Of a stretch of DNA of 64,000 nucleotides, positions 44,164 through 56,505 are shown piece after piece. Position numbers and translations under genes: made by a program. Numbering within the stretch: position 1 is the first letter of the stretch; every line of letters starts with the position of its first letter. Origin of the DNA: Paraphysoderma sedebokerense (taxonomy: Eukaryota > Blastocladiomycota > Physodermatomycetes > Physodermatales > Physodermataceae); assembly GCA_025602915.1 (NCBI GenBank), contig JAHLJZ010000011.1:124001-188000 (forward strand), written 5' to 3'. The notes under the pieces are model-generated. The model did not search any database, had not been told where the DNA came from, and saw only the letters and a program-made list of their open reading frames with translations.

Positions 44164-45158
44164 TGAAAATATGTATACCGATGAGAAGTAATTCCTATTT
44201 CTTTGTGGCGACATCAAGACTTGTAATATAATATACCAACATAATATAATGCAATAAAACAACTCGGTTGTAAAAACGCTTTTCAATGATATTTCTTACA
44301 AGTATAAGCAGTCTGCTACTGAGCAAATGCACTTGCGCGCCAACCCCAGCCTCTTATAATAAGATATCATGAATTTCCATAGACATTGCAAATACACTAA
44401 TATTCTCAGCCTACGGAAGCTGCAACTATTCCATCTCATTTTCCATGGGACGCTTTCATTCTCCGAGACTGTCATTTCGGATAGTAATTTTTATTGAACA
44501 TGCGTAGTTAGTGGATGTATTTCTTAACTTGCATTCCCGGTTTGGTCAAACGACTAATCACATCAATCAGATTACGAGTTCTACTTGTACCACCGAAAGA
44601 CTGGATATCCCAATGGTGCGTACGAATAGGGCTCATAACCTGTTTGAATTGAATATTCGCTTGGCCGGACCCAAACTACCTTCTGTTTTTAATTTTAATT
44701 CACTGGCGAGTTTGGCTATTCATATCACTCAGAGTATGAGTTCTATTCATTCACAAAAAGTTTTAACAGCTATGACGTATTTTTATAGGGCTCATAACCT
44801 AAGCGATTTGTATAGTCCTCTCCTTGGGTCCTAAACATCGGAGTTTATATATGTACTCATTCGAATTCTCCATCCATTATTATTGTGCCGTTGCATGTAA
44901 TTAGTGAATAAACTTGGAGGTCGTACTTAGTGTTTGCCCTTGTGAATAAAATCATTCGGACAAATAGTTCCCTACATATGCGCAAAGACTGGATCTACTT
45001 TTATTGCCACTAACTTGCCCTTATGCAGGTGCATTATAAATTCAACACATCAATCTGCTCTCTACTATGTATTAGGCGCACTTGATACAAATACAAACGG
45101 ATACATTAATGTACAACAACTCGTCCTTCTTTTCGACTGGGATGTGCAGTTTGCGTTA
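44164..45158. other. Intergenic with short ORFs
   Basis: About 1 kb between the small gene and the end of DNM1. A plus ORF at 44511-44834 contains a 16-bp direct repeat (ATAGGGCTCATAACCT at about 44627 and 44786) and no known domain. A plus frame after an AG at about 45030 reads SALYYVLGALDTNTNGYINV and runs to a stop at 45173; it resembles an EF-hand loop, see findings. Confidence 0.35.
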
Positions 45159-48100
45159 CTAGTACGTTTCTGAGACTATTTGATGGGCCCTTTTATACAC
45201 GTCCAACATGGCTATATAGGTATAAAATCAAGATTGCGAATAGGAGCGTTGAAAAGAAATCACTTAGAATCGGGCGAAAACTGATCAAAAATTTTAGAGT
45301 TTGTACCTTTGCACTTCGCTCTTTCTGCAGCGACTTCCGGGTCTTCCATCAATAATTCGCTGAACAATTCTTCCTTGTACAGTGTTTGTACCAGCCTATT
45401 CTGAATTGATTCTTTGCAATAATTGACTAGTAAGTGCATGACCGCTTTAGGAACTAAATCTTGTAAAGTTTTCCGAACGATGTTGAAGTATGATGTGATG
45501 AGGGAACCTGACGAGGGAAATGTCGGTTATGGTTGCCATACTTAAAAGTCAGAGAAGGGAACAATATTAACTTACGAATTAATTGCGCTTCGAATTCTTC
45601 TCGCTCGGAAGCTTGAGAGTTCTCTTGTACATTGGAAGCCTAAACATTTTAATGGAACGGTTAAGAGTCCATACGGTGTTTTCCACTGAAATGAAGGAAG
45701 AAATAGAATGCTGTTGAAAGCAGTGTCTTTCATACCGAGTCCCTCGTTTCTCCAATCTCCACAATACTACCGGAACTTGTGCCCATTCCATGTAGCCCGT
45801 CTTTGTCAGCAGGAGAGCGGCTCCGAAATTCGGATATATTAGCAGATAGCGGTCTTTCTTTGTCTCGGTCTTTCGAACCACCAAAGAAATATGTCAAAAA
45901 CGACTCTTTCGAACTGACAGATTGCATGGTTATGTTATTTAAGTTATTCGGGTTTGTTGGAAATTGAATATCTTTCAGGGAAATAGGTTTAGATGTAGAA
46001 TTGTTTGGCGAATCTGTGTTTGCCGAGGTATTAATAGTCTAAAACATATGCACGTCGATGATACGAGGTATGAATTTCAGTATATCAGCATTGGCGGAAG
46101 TAAGGGAAGGGGATTTAAACCTTTTTCATCTTCTCTTGTTCCCGACGCCTTCGCTCAAATTTCTTCTCCAACATCGATATTGCTGTTCCCCCTCCGATGA
46201 AATCTATAAGAACTTTCCATTTAAATCGGGCATATTTGAACCAAGGGCAACGTTCAGAGCATACCTGGATGATTAGTGTTTATGTAGGCTTTTTGAATTG
46301 ATACCAGACTTGAACTCATCTGTTAGTCGAAATTATAAGGCCATTGAAAAAAGTTTAGACTCAGTACCTTTCCACATAAGTTGCGGTTGGTGTGTATCTT
46401 TCCCGCAGCACCTCTATCATCACTTCCACTATCTTGTCTTTCAGACGTGGAAAGCGTTGTAACTCCTGTTATGAACATTTTCTTGTTAATACGGTATAGA
46501 CACTTGAGGCAAAATTTTGCAAACCTTCGAACAATTTTCGCTTGAAATTTTCAGCAGCTCGTCTAAAACCAAATCGACGCATTTCAAACTAGGCGTTTCT
46601 AGTCTTGCGATTTGAGGTTTCACCAACAGATCAAATGCCGCTTCTGGCACAAATAATGAGGGTCTTGGCCCTGTACTATTTCGAATGGCCGTCCGAATAT
46701 CTGCATATGGGAGTGAAATCAAGATCAAAAAGTGTCCAAATCATCAATACGGGGATACAAAATTTACCTGAAGTAGACAAATTCCCAGTGGGAGAGATTG
46801 AATCCAAAGTCGATCCAAAGACATTATTAAATATGTAGTAGAGTCTCGCTCCGCCGCTTAATGCCATTGTAGGGTTACTTGGGTTGGTCCCATCAATCGC
46901 TGCGGTGAAGTCAGAAGCGTATTTAGTCAACAAACGAAGGATGAGTGAGCCCTTAAATATAAAGAGACAACTGGTTAGCTTTTTACTACAACAGAGGATA
47001 GATTGCGACTATTAACGCACTCTGTGAGCCTTCCCGGTAAAAGCGGGATCACCGTAACTTAGTAACTCTTGCTGCATTTGTGATATCAAAATGTTAAGTC
47101 GAGCCTTAAGCTCCGGCAACTTGTCCCGGATGTGTTGCATCAGAATCTACAGATTGATGATATTAGCGCTCTTCAACTCATGTAATACAACCACGAAATT
47201 TTCATCTTACCGAATTCAGGAGTTTACTTAAGTAAGAAGTCCCACATTTTGCAGCCACACATCGATATACAGGATGGGTACGGAAAAATTCATTCTCTTT
47301 GGCGCGAGCATCGTCTAAAGGTTTGTGCTGCTGAAGATCTTGTTGTGATCGGTTTATGACTCCAACCCATCCCAGCTTCAACGGATACGATCTTCCCGTT
47401 AAAATGTCGAGTGCATTTGTACCTAATTCACATTCAAGGTTAGTCGTATGGCACAGAGGATGAGAGACAGTGAGCGCGGCTGTGATACGCACCGGCATCC
47501 ATTAAATCAATCTTCGTCAACACCCCTTTAGCAACGAAGTTAATACACTATTCGTCGAGTATTATACAACGAAATACATACCAATAGTCCGTTTACCCTC
47601 TGGATCAACTTCTCTAGCTAATTTCAAACTGTCAGAATTCACGATATCTACATTGGCCGCACTAACGGCCAAAATAAGACTGAAAGTCACAATTCACATA
47701 ACATTAGTAAGATAAATTGAAATTATCGTTATAAGAAGAGCCAAAGCTTTACCTATTAGGTTTCGAGATATACTCCATGATTAAATTCCTTGTCTGTAGT
47801 TCGATATCAATTGGTTGATCTCCAATGGGTATCTTTGTGATACCGGGTAAATCAACCAAAGTCAGATTGACAACATTCGGAGAATGAATTTTTAAATGAA
47901 TAGGTAGCTTCGAGATGCCCTTTGTCGAAATCAAATGAGTTAACACAAACAGATTTCATCGCGGTCAACGATATCAATAGTTCAAGTCTGGGACATTTAC
48001 TTTATGAGTTCCGGCAACTCTAGCTGTTTCTCTTTCAATTTCTTTCTTAATTTCATCAAAATGAGGGAATACTCGATTCGGAAGATGTAAGAATTCCTGT

Positions 48101-48555
48101 AAATTAAGAAAAAAAAGTAAACAACGTGAATGAGTTGTCAGATGAGATTCTACGACTATGAAACAAGAGCACTAAATGAAATATGTACCCCAAATTCTGA
48201 ATATTCTGAATTTTTGTTTGCAGAGTTTGGTGGAATATGTTGCAATTGTAGGATCAAAGGTCGCCTTGTCACAATACCATGTCCTTTTGGAAAGATTTCC
48301 TTGCCCACGATTTGTTCTAAACAAGAACTTTTACCGGAACTTTGCGAGCTAAAAGTGTCATAGAAGGACAATTATCAAGAGCAGTTTAGCGTTGAGAACT
48401 CTATACATAACACTTTGTAGAATTCAAGATATATGATGAAGGAATGAACATGATTACCCTATGACAACGATTTGAGGCAAATCAAGACCGTTATCGTATC
48501 CAATCGTAGAGAGCACATCTTGCAACTTATTCAGTATAGGAATAAGGTCATCCAT
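45159..48555 (-). CDS. DNM1: Dynamin-related GTPase Dnm1 (mitochondrial/peroxisomal fission)
   Basis: Mechanochemical GTPase that divides mitochondria and peroxisomes. ATG at 48555 gives [20 protein letters not shown]; the P-loop [16 protein letters not shown] is completed across the first intron, followed by [13 protein letters not shown], the G3 site [16 protein letters not shown] and TKIDLMDAG. Stalk region: [20 protein letters not shown] and [21 protein letters not shown] disordered insert ([20 protein letters not shown]) stands where Dnm1 and Drp1 carry theirs instead of a PH domain. The GTPase effector domain [20 protein letters not shown] with [20 protein letters not shown] matches yeast Dnm1 better than Vps1. 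The last exon (45159-45211) ends [16 protein letters not shown]. About 12 introns. The call is firm. Confidence 0.93.
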
Positions 48556-48946
48556 GAGAGTATTTACAGTGCAGAAAATCTTATCCGGAATCCTGAAGAG
48601 ATGGAATGAGCATCGTTCTGGAGATGCGCCGGAGGACGGTGAATCGGCCCCTTCCTAGTTCAACGCAATTTTCAGTTCATAATTATATCCGCGTAATTCT
48701 AACTATTCTTTAATTTGCATACTATATTTATTTTTAATCAAAACTTCGACGAATTGAGTGTTAACCCTGGAGAACATCAATATAGAATTTAAAACTATGG
48801 TTCAACACACTTAGTCGTACCGGCTGCATGGCGATTTTGGCCTCAACAAATAGTTCCTTGATGACAGCTTGATAATGATTTCTGCTCCATATGCTCCCTG
48901 ATCTGTTATCTAAGCATATAAGATATGTTAAAAGAGATAAATTATC

Positions 48947-49441
48947 CTATGATTGTCCCCTGGAGAATATGCAGAATTCCTGTTGCTTTGAGAAGATTGA
49001 CAAATCGACTTCACCACTGATCTGCAAATAGCTACATTAGTGAGAGGTGGATGATATCGGATCAGAAGCTCACGCACAAAGACGTATTGAGCGGCATTTT
49101 TTGTTGTTTGATGTAGAAGAATGTCGAATCATGGAAGAACGAACGACTTCGTGCCTAGGCAAACTTACCTCGGCGAGTCTTATTTCCACGGTTTTTCCTT
49201 CTTCCCGACAAATAAAACAGAGAAGTTTGTAGGGCGAATTATCATTCAATGCATGTTTGTCGATGATCAGAGGATGCAATTTGCAACTACATGGATGAAA
49301 GTGAGGAATTGAAAGAACCCGAGCATTTGAAGTTCGCGTGATTCGATTCCCTTGCAACTCCTGCATGCACCAACAATCCGATTGTAGTGAGAATACTGGA
49401 AAGTCATTTTGATCGTCAGCAGCATCCAAGTCTTGCTCCAT
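48947..49441 (-). CDS. Small protein, possibly Ctf8-like
   Basis: Two exons (49169-49441, 48947-49021) joined by GTAAGT and TTTGCAG give about 115 aa. It starts MEQDLDAADDQNDFPVFSLQ and has WCMQELQGNRI, which recalls the W-x-x-x-ELQG core of Ctf8, the small subunit of the Ctf18 clamp loader; LIIDKHALNDNSPYKLLCFI could match the following strand region. The resemblance is short and the rest does not align well by eye, so the name is not assigned. It lies between DNM1 and a TPR gene that starts 80 bp away on the other strand, a shared promoter. Confidence 0.45.
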
Positions 49442-49520
49442 TCCAATACTTATCCACATTTAGATATATCCATTCCAAGAATAGAACCTAACACTCTTCG
49501 CAACCCTCAACTGAAGCATC

Positions 49521-50225
49521 ATGTCAGAGAATGTTCAAATTCCCTCGGCTTCGTTAACCGAAATCTCCTCTCCCTCCAAATCTACAAATTCATCCGCTGA
49601 AGAATGGATTCTCCATCGCATCGGCACGGTTCCAAGAAACTCATTGGGATGGTTTAGATGCGGCGTCGGGTTCTATAATAAGAAAGAATACGCCAAATCG
49701 ATCGAGTGTTTTGAGAAAAGCATTGAATTCGATCCTCAGAATGTGAGTTCCCTTTGCATGCATGATAGTTTCCTTTTACAAAAAATGCAGAAAAGAAGAA
49801 GAATGGTGTGCAAAGTAGTGTTCTACGTAGTGTGCATCTTTCTCTCCTCCAAATCTCGAGGACTCTGTTTACTTCTACCTTTTTTCGGTACGAGTTGACT
49901 AAATGTAATTCTGGGATTTTATAGTAGAGAAGACATCGGGTCAATTTACTAACATTTTCATTTCTCTTTTGCGGGCAATAGTACAATGCATATCAAATTA
50001 TGGCAAGAGCATGTATCGCTGTCAACAGTAATTATTGAATCTTTGCTTATTATCTGTCCATTAGTGGTTCCAGGTAGTTATTAATACTTCTTGACAATTC
50101 TCTTTTGATCTATCTGTGCAACAACAGGGAAGGACGATGCAATTGCCGCACTCAAACAATCTGTTCATTTGGAGAATCCATCAGATTGGCAACTATTGGT
50201 TGAGTTGACGGCAAATAGAGATTAA
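49521..50225 (+). CDS. Short TPR-repeat protein
   Basis: Exons 49521-49742, 49982-50027 and 50128-50225 give 121 aa. After a Ser-rich start (MSENVQIPSASLTEISSPSK) come WILHRIGTVPRNSLGWFRCG, the TPR helix pair YNKKEYAKSIECFEKSIEFD and a second pair NAYQIMARACIAVNRKDDAI to ALKQSVHLENPSDWQLLVEL. Two to three TPR units, so an adaptor protein; the family member is not recognised. The first intron (239 nt) is long for this genome. Confidence 0.7.
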
Positions 50226-50616
50226 GTTGTTGGCAAATTTATATCCTTTGGCGAGAGCGATGAGATGAACCGTACATGTTGAGAGTCTACTATATTAAGA
50301 ACGGAATAATAATCAGAGTACGAAATGGGATTGATCTGTATATACAAAGGAATGACTGGAGGGAGTTCAATTAAATTAAATACGGAAAGAACTGATAAAA
50401 ATGTATTGTACTGGTAGACTTGTATTGACGAAGAAGATTTTCAATGAAGACGAGTAGAGTTAATTGAATTAGTAGCGTTTGCCGAAGATGACGTCACTCA
50501 CCCAAAGCGCGACTTCATAAGAACTTCTGCACCGTCCATAAGCTTTGCAATTTCATCTTCTACTCATCTCTAAGATTTAAATACTACATCACCCTCAGTC
50601 ATCCCAACATCAAACA
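50226..50616. other. Intergenic, no gene seen
   Basis: 391 bp between the TPR gene and the LEA-like gene. TTTAAATA at about 50576 is a TATA-like candidate 40 bp before the LEA-like start. Confidence 0.4.
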
Positions 50617-52110
50617 ATGCCCACTCACACCAACAAAACCACTCATTCAACGCCATCTTCACAACATACTCAACGTGACGAAGATTGGGCCAAAACCAAA
50701 GATTCCGCCTCTAAGACTGCCGAATCAGCCATCGATACTGCCAAATACGCTACTAAAACTGCAAAAGACGAATATAATGTTTTGGTGGAAGATATTTCTC
50801 ATTCGGAAGTTGCTGAGAAAGCTTCGGAAGCGGGCCATGAAGCGAAGGAAGCGGGAAAGAAAACTTGGGCGGAGGTCGCAAAGGAAGGTACCGAGTTAAA
50901 AGAAGAATTTGATCACGGGTACGAGGAAGGAAAAGTTAAAGGACATGAAACCGCCGAACATATTGGAAAAAGGGCGGAAGAAGTGAAAGAGTACGCTAAA
51001 GAAGTGACAGACGATGTTGCCGGTCGAATGAAGAGAACCGCCGAAGAAGCGAAAAAGAGTTTCGATCATGGTTATGAAAGAGGCAAGCACAATGCTCGTG
51101 AGGGGACAGAAAAGGCCAAAGAGAAGGTCGAGGGCGCAAGGGAGTATGCTTCCGAGAAAGGTACAGTTGGATCTATTCCTTGTGCTCTGTGTAAAGAGTT
51201 GGCGTCCTAACCATTTTCTTTTACATCATTCATAGTTGGTGCCGCAACTGATCGAACAATCGATGCTGGTAGATCCACCTATCATGCTGCTGAAGAATCA
51301 AAAGAGTACGTTAAGGATTCCGCTAGATCCGGATACAATAAAGCAGCTGAAGCAGCTGAACGATCAAAAGAATACGTCAAAGATACAGCGGCCTCCGGGT
51401 ATAACAAGGCTGTAAATGCAGCCGAACGATCGAAGGAGTATGTCAAAGATACTGCAGCCGCCGGATACAGCCAGGCTGCTGAAGATTTAGAATACGCAAA
51501 AGACGTCACAACCGAGGTCGCAAACGAGGGTTATGAAATCGCCGCCGAAACCACGTCTGGAATAGTCCATGGAGCAATAGAATCAACTGAAAATATCATT
51601 CACAAAACAGGCGAATCCATTTCTCATATTACTCATGCCGTTGCCGATACCCTTTCATCGATTGGTGAATACGTCAAAGAAACTGTTATTCATGGTAAAG
51701 ACGCGGTTGTCGATTCTACTTATCAAGCCTCTGAAACTATTGGAAAGGGTATAGGAAGCGTCAAAGGAGTTGGTGAAAAAGTCGAAGAAACAGTAGGAAC
51801 AAGCATAGAGTCTGCCCGAGAGAATGTGGAAGAATTCGGTCATGCTGTTAGTTCAGAGATCGGCAAAGTCACGGAGGGTGTAAAGAAATCGTTGACTCCT
51901 CAGACAACAAAGGATGAAAATATGGGAATTTCAGAGTTAGACAAACATGATGAAATCAGCGCTACGGCCGAAATGACCCCTACGCGAGGTGAATTGGAAA
52001 GTGACAGCGAAGAAAACGTAATTACAGTTATTACACCAGGTATTGGCGTGGACTATAATGAAAAGGCAAGGCAGTTGGCAGCAGATACTATGGCAATTCT
52101 GGAAGAGTAA
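50617..52110 (+). CDS. LEA-like repeat protein (amphipathic helix array)
   Basis: Exons 50617-51160 and 51236-52110 give 472 aa. Composition is Lys, Glu, Ala and Thr, almost without Cys, Trp or Pro in the core, built of short amphipathic helices as in group 3 late-embryogenesis-abundant and related stress proteins. Repeats are plain: EEFDHGYEEGKVKGHETAEH against KSFDHGYERGKHNAREGTEK, and three to four copies of a 24-residue unit AAERSKEYVKDTAASGYNKA at about 51290-51490. Such proteins protect membranes or enzymes during drying, or coat lipid droplets. No signal peptide. The ending is acidic (GIGVDYNEKARQLAADTMAI). A role in spore or resting-stage tolerance is a guess. Confidence 0.75.
51290..51490 (+). 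repeat. Degenerate 72-bp tandem repeats in the LEA-like gene
   Basis: Three to four units of 24 codons, each holding S-K-E-Y-V-K-D and a G-Y pair; units differ at many third positions, so they are older than the WD40 repeats of this window. Confidence 0.7.
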
Positions 52111-52584
52111 AATATTGCAGTCGGTGATATGATTATGTTCGGGTGTAGTAGATTTTCGTAGGCTGCATCATTTCCCATTAAATATGATTTTTTTTTGTAT
52201 ATTTGTATAATATGTTATGTTGCAATGTAATTCAATGAATTACTTTATTTGAACTGCCAATTCATCGACGATATCAGCTCTCTACAACCCAGAATCAAAT
52301 GCGGACGGCAACGGCGCACACGTAAGATATTGATAGGTAAGTTCATATTTGCTATCATTCTGCGATATAGTGCAGTTGCATTATAGATTCATGTTGGATA
52401 TTGATACTGATTTTCCTTCCCTACTTTGAGGATGCGCGCGAACAACCCATGGTAAATTGAGTAACACAATAAATTTATTCCAATCAGTTTGAACAGGACT
52501 CATTCAAATAATAATACATAGCATGATTCTCTTTAAGAATGAATAAATATATATAATTTACATAACTATAACCGTTTTTAAAAT
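52111..52584. other. Intergenic between convergent genes, no gene seen
   Basis: 474 AT-rich bp between the LEA-like gene and the propeller gene, which converge here. Nothing else recognised. Confidence 0.5.
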
Positions 52585-53991
52585 CTAAACAAAAACTGCC
52601 ATACCCATACCCAATTTCAATTGATCATTCTGCAAAGCCAATGGTTGCTTTTCTACACTTTTACCTCTACCTCCACTGATATCGGCAACGACAATTGAGG
52701 TTTGATTCGGAGCGAAGGAATACAAGAAATCACCTCCTACTGCAATATCAATAAGACCGCCGATACCGCCTTGAGTGATGTCGAGAGTTTGAACAATAGC
52801 TCCATCTGCGCTGAAAGGGTCGATTTCAACAATTCTGTTTCTTGCGATGTCCGTAACGAAAGCAGTTTTTCTTTCCCTTGATACAGCGACCCAACAAGTG
52901 GCTCTTTGTCCGTCGATACGAGACGCCGATTTGACAGCAGCTTGCCCGTCGTTAGAGATTTGGAGTGTAGCCGCACCAAAAGATGCGTCGGTCGCCACCA
53001 ATGTGGAGTCATCAACAAAGAGGGAACCGAATAACACAGCAGTTCCGTTAGGCGAGCTGCGAACAAGATCGTTTTTGACTGTTTTGGTGGTTCTATCAAC
53101 TTCGAAGGATCCCAAGAAACCTTCCTTGCCACTCATCGGGTCACCTTTGATTGTGACGAAAACTCGTGATGCGCCCGGATTAAAGAAAATATGAGATGCA
53201 GTTCCGGTCGGCCCTTTTGGTGGTGTCGATTGTCCGATATTTAGTTTACGGGCTTCACGATCGAGCGTTTGTAATCCCTTTTGTGCGTCGACAGAGTAGC
53301 ATGCAACGCCATCAGCAGCACCACCGTTAAGCTAAAGCGAGACGGGTGACGTTAATCACAGTACAAAGTGAGGGGCATGTTAACAAATGCAAAGCTTACC
53401 ACACAGGCAATCTTCAATCCATCAGAGTAAGCGACACTAACAGGGAATTCACCCAATGTACTGACTGGATTCCCAACAAGTGTAAGCTCTGTAGGATTTT
53501 TTGGGTTGATATTGAACATGGACAGAGTATTTGTGCCCGCGTTAACAGCGAAAAGATGATTGCCTCCATCACCTCGAGTGATAGCTCCTTGTGAGAATAA
53601 CGGATCAATCGCCACCGGCCCTCCTTTCTTTGCGTCAATTCCAACCCCACCGTTTCCGTTGGTTGGGGTTGATGTCATCTTCTTAGCGTCGAGTGAGCCG
53701 TCCTCGTTGATCTCGAAAGCCATAATAGCATTTCCACTAGGGTTATTTGATTGGAAATACACGGCTTTCGCTCTTTTGAACCCTTTCGCTACTTTAGCAG
53801 CTCTCGAATTACTAAAAAAGACAGTTAGTAATGGATTTATTGGCGTGATGCAATTGATTGTCCATATACTTTGGTCTTTGAATTTGAGCTCTGTTGTTGG
53901 TTTTGTTTGAACTCTTTTTTGCGGTAGGAACAGCTTCACAGTTAAGGACAGCCAGAGATAACAAGGTACACAAAATTGCAGTAATCTTCAT
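52585..53991 (-). CDS. Secreted seven-bladed beta-propeller (lactonase / carboxymuconate-cyclase-like)
   Basis: Three exons; ATG at 53991 starts MKITAILCTLLSLAVLNCEA, a clear signal peptide. The mature part is rich in Gly, Asn and Ala with blade-like repeats: KAVYFQSNNPSGNAIMAFEI, HLFAVNAGTNTLSMFNINPK, ASRVFVTIKGDP, TLVATDASFGAATLQISNDG, AFVTDIARNRIVEIDPFSAD and FLYSFAPNQTSIVVADISGG. This is the fungal family annotated as 3-carboxymuconate cyclase or 6-phosphogluconolactonase-like, many of which are secreted and of unknown substrate. The active-site residues cannot be judged by eye. A role outside the cell or in the wall is likely from the signal peptide. Confidence 0.7.
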
Positions 53992-55399
53992 TTTGTTGGT
54001 GTTTAGAATATAAAAATACTGTTGAATTGATGATGAAATCGGTAACTTTGGATTGAATTTATACCCTCAAGATTTAGATTTTAATGGCGCGCGCGTCAGT
54101 ATGTGTATAATCGTGGACTCAAATAGGCATTGTGAGTAATTAATTGATGATGAGTAAGGAAGCCGCAGCATTCATATTTTTGGAGAACATTACTAAGGGT
54201 AAATAAGCACATTTGTATTGTTTTAGTCATGGAAACCGTAAATTTTAAATATACTTAGCCGCTTGAAGGGAAGCGGAGATCAAAATTTGTCAAATTCGTA
54301 AATTCAAAATTTGTCAAGGATAATTACGGAATATGAATAATTTTGGACTTATTTTTGAATTAGTAGATGAGCGCTTGGATTTAGTCGTTTAGCAACTTCC
54401 TTAATTCACACCGCTTAGACGACATCTGTAATTCCTACTAAATTTATCCATCTTGAAATCAATTGACTAAATTTGGCAGTAATGCTATTTCAAAAGTAAT
54501 TCATATTTCTAATGGAACATAAATATATCTAATAGAAGTGAAAGTAGACAATAACTTAAACTGCTGACAAAGTTCATACTAATCTACGAGCCGATGGGTC
54601 ATGAGCTGTTTTTGGTATGAATATTGGCTGTATGATAACAAGCGAACAACATTGGAAGATGGATAATAGCGATTGATTTTCCATTTGATGCCGAATTTTC
54701 GATACCTGACGTGCCCATAATTTGCTATTCATGAACAGAAAACTCAAGCCATAACAAGATAATAAAAATTTGCCTGCACATTACTGTTAGAGGTAGATTC
54801 GCCTCCAAGACAATGCATGTCCTAGCGTAACCTAAATGGGCACCCCCAATTCGGGACTACAAAGTGGCGGATTAAGGCACATCAACACAATTAGTAATGC
54901 AAATCGCAACCAAAGTATGACAAGCAGAAGCTAGAACGATTTATCCATTAAAATTATGAAGAACGAAGACTATCCGTAGTCATTTGTGCAAGTATTCAAC
55001 ACTAAGCAATTGACAATGCGCAGAGATTGGCTATTGTCCGCATTTGGTTCAACACCCCTCGATTGGTTTCGCGCTTTGACTTCCGCTGCGCCCGCGGCAT
55101 TGACATCCTTAATTGCCACGAGTTCTGTGCGGGTCCCACAAGCGTTTCGGTATGAGAAGACGATGACAACAGGCGGAGAAAGTCCATTCGGATGAATACT
55201 TTGAATCGATCCGCTTCCGGAGCGTTTGTTGCAGCAAATTGATTGAATTATTTTTGGCAAAGTGTTCATCGGTGTGGGCGTAGGTTTGTGTTACACCATT
55301 CTCCGTGATATCAGACGCCGTAATCTGCAGCGCCCGGGTTTCATATAAGGACATCTCAGCTGCGTTTCCCTGCAGCGAAAAGCAAATTAAATTTCAGTG
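53992..55399. other. Long intergenic region, no firm gene
   Basis: 1.4 kb. The first kilobase is AT-rich with a short direct repeat (CAAAATTTGTCAA near 54283 and 54307). At 54970-55354 minus-strand frames overlap: one from an ATG at 55354 (MSLYETRALQITASDITENG), another reading VVIVFSYRNACGTRTELVAI and KDVNAAGAAEVKARNQSRGV. The second looks protein-like, so a small gene, broken or spliced, could lie here, transcribed away from the neighbour at 55400. Confidence 0.3.
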
Positions 55400-56505
55400 A
55401 TGTCTGCAGTCTTTGATCCTCCATCCACCAATCCAATGTCCGCGCTTTCTTCAAATGATGTTAATATTTTCGATAAATTGAGAAACATCAACCATCCAAT
55501 AGCTCGTCGCAAGTTCTTTAAAGAACACTCACTAAATTACATGTATACCCAAGATGAAATTAATTTTATATGTATCCGGGTCGCGGCGATCGTACTCTAC
55601 ATTGTTGTGCTGCGAGTCTGGATCAGGGTGTTCGGAAAACATCTTAAGACTAAACTGCCTTGGCTGGTCTTGGCAAGCATATTGGCTTTTTTTATGGGCA
55701 CAATAGGTAAGAGTTTCTTGTCGTACCCTTAATTGTAAATCCATTTGATGCCCCGAATCCAATCGCTAACGACAATGTATCTCCACATAGTTCAATTTTT
55801 GCCCTATATTGGCGCAGTCGAATACGATAGTTTAAGATCCAAAGCATTCGGGGTGGGCGGGTACCTACTATCAACCGAGATATACAATTGGTAAGTCTAC
55901 GCACATACATGTAGACAATACATTCAACAAACAATTGTCATCTAACTCATTCGTAAAATCATAGGGTCTTATTCATTCGTTTTACAAATATTACACCCCT
56001 CCAAGACGGACTCAATTCGGTAGTCAAAGCAATTTTGTGTCTCGAATCGCTAGTAGTTTTCACAAACTACATCTTATGGATACTCCCCTTCTTTTACCCG
56101 AACATTCTCCCATTAAACCTGGGCGCAAAACTATACGTTTATGTTGCTGCATTTCAAACTATTTTTTCGCTGTCAATCAGTGCCCACTTCATATTTACAT
56201 TCTACGTTCCCGTCATTCAATTCAGTAAGGGAACTTCTTGGTGGCTCAAAGCAGTGTCATCAGGACTAGTCTATTTGATTTTAGAATCTATTCTACATTT
56301 AACGTATACAGTAGTCAATTTAACAGACGCCTCAATGCAACTGTTATCTTCCATTAGTAATCTTACGCAGGCTGTAAGATTTTGGTTGTTTTTAGCCTTT
56401 TTAGAACATTTGAGAACAGTAGTACATGTTGAGAAAAATAGTGTGACGGAGAGACTAAATATGAGTGACTGGAGTGGAAAAAAATCCGGAACAGAGTCTG
56501 TGTAA
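55400..56505 (+). CDS. Seven-helix membrane protein, third type
   Basis: Exons 55400-55706, 55791-55890 and 55965-56505 give 315 aa. After a soluble N-terminal part of about 60 residues (MSAVFDPPSTNPMSALSSND) there are about seven hydrophobic segments, among them INFICIRVAAIVLYIVVLRV, LPWLVLASILAFFMGTIG, ILCLESLVVFTNYILWILPF, LYVYVAAFQTIFSLSISAHF and LKAVSSGLVYLILESILHLT, and a short charged tail. No sequence likeness to the other seven-helix genes of this window was seen by eye. Channel, receptor or transporter cannot be told. Confidence 0.65.
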
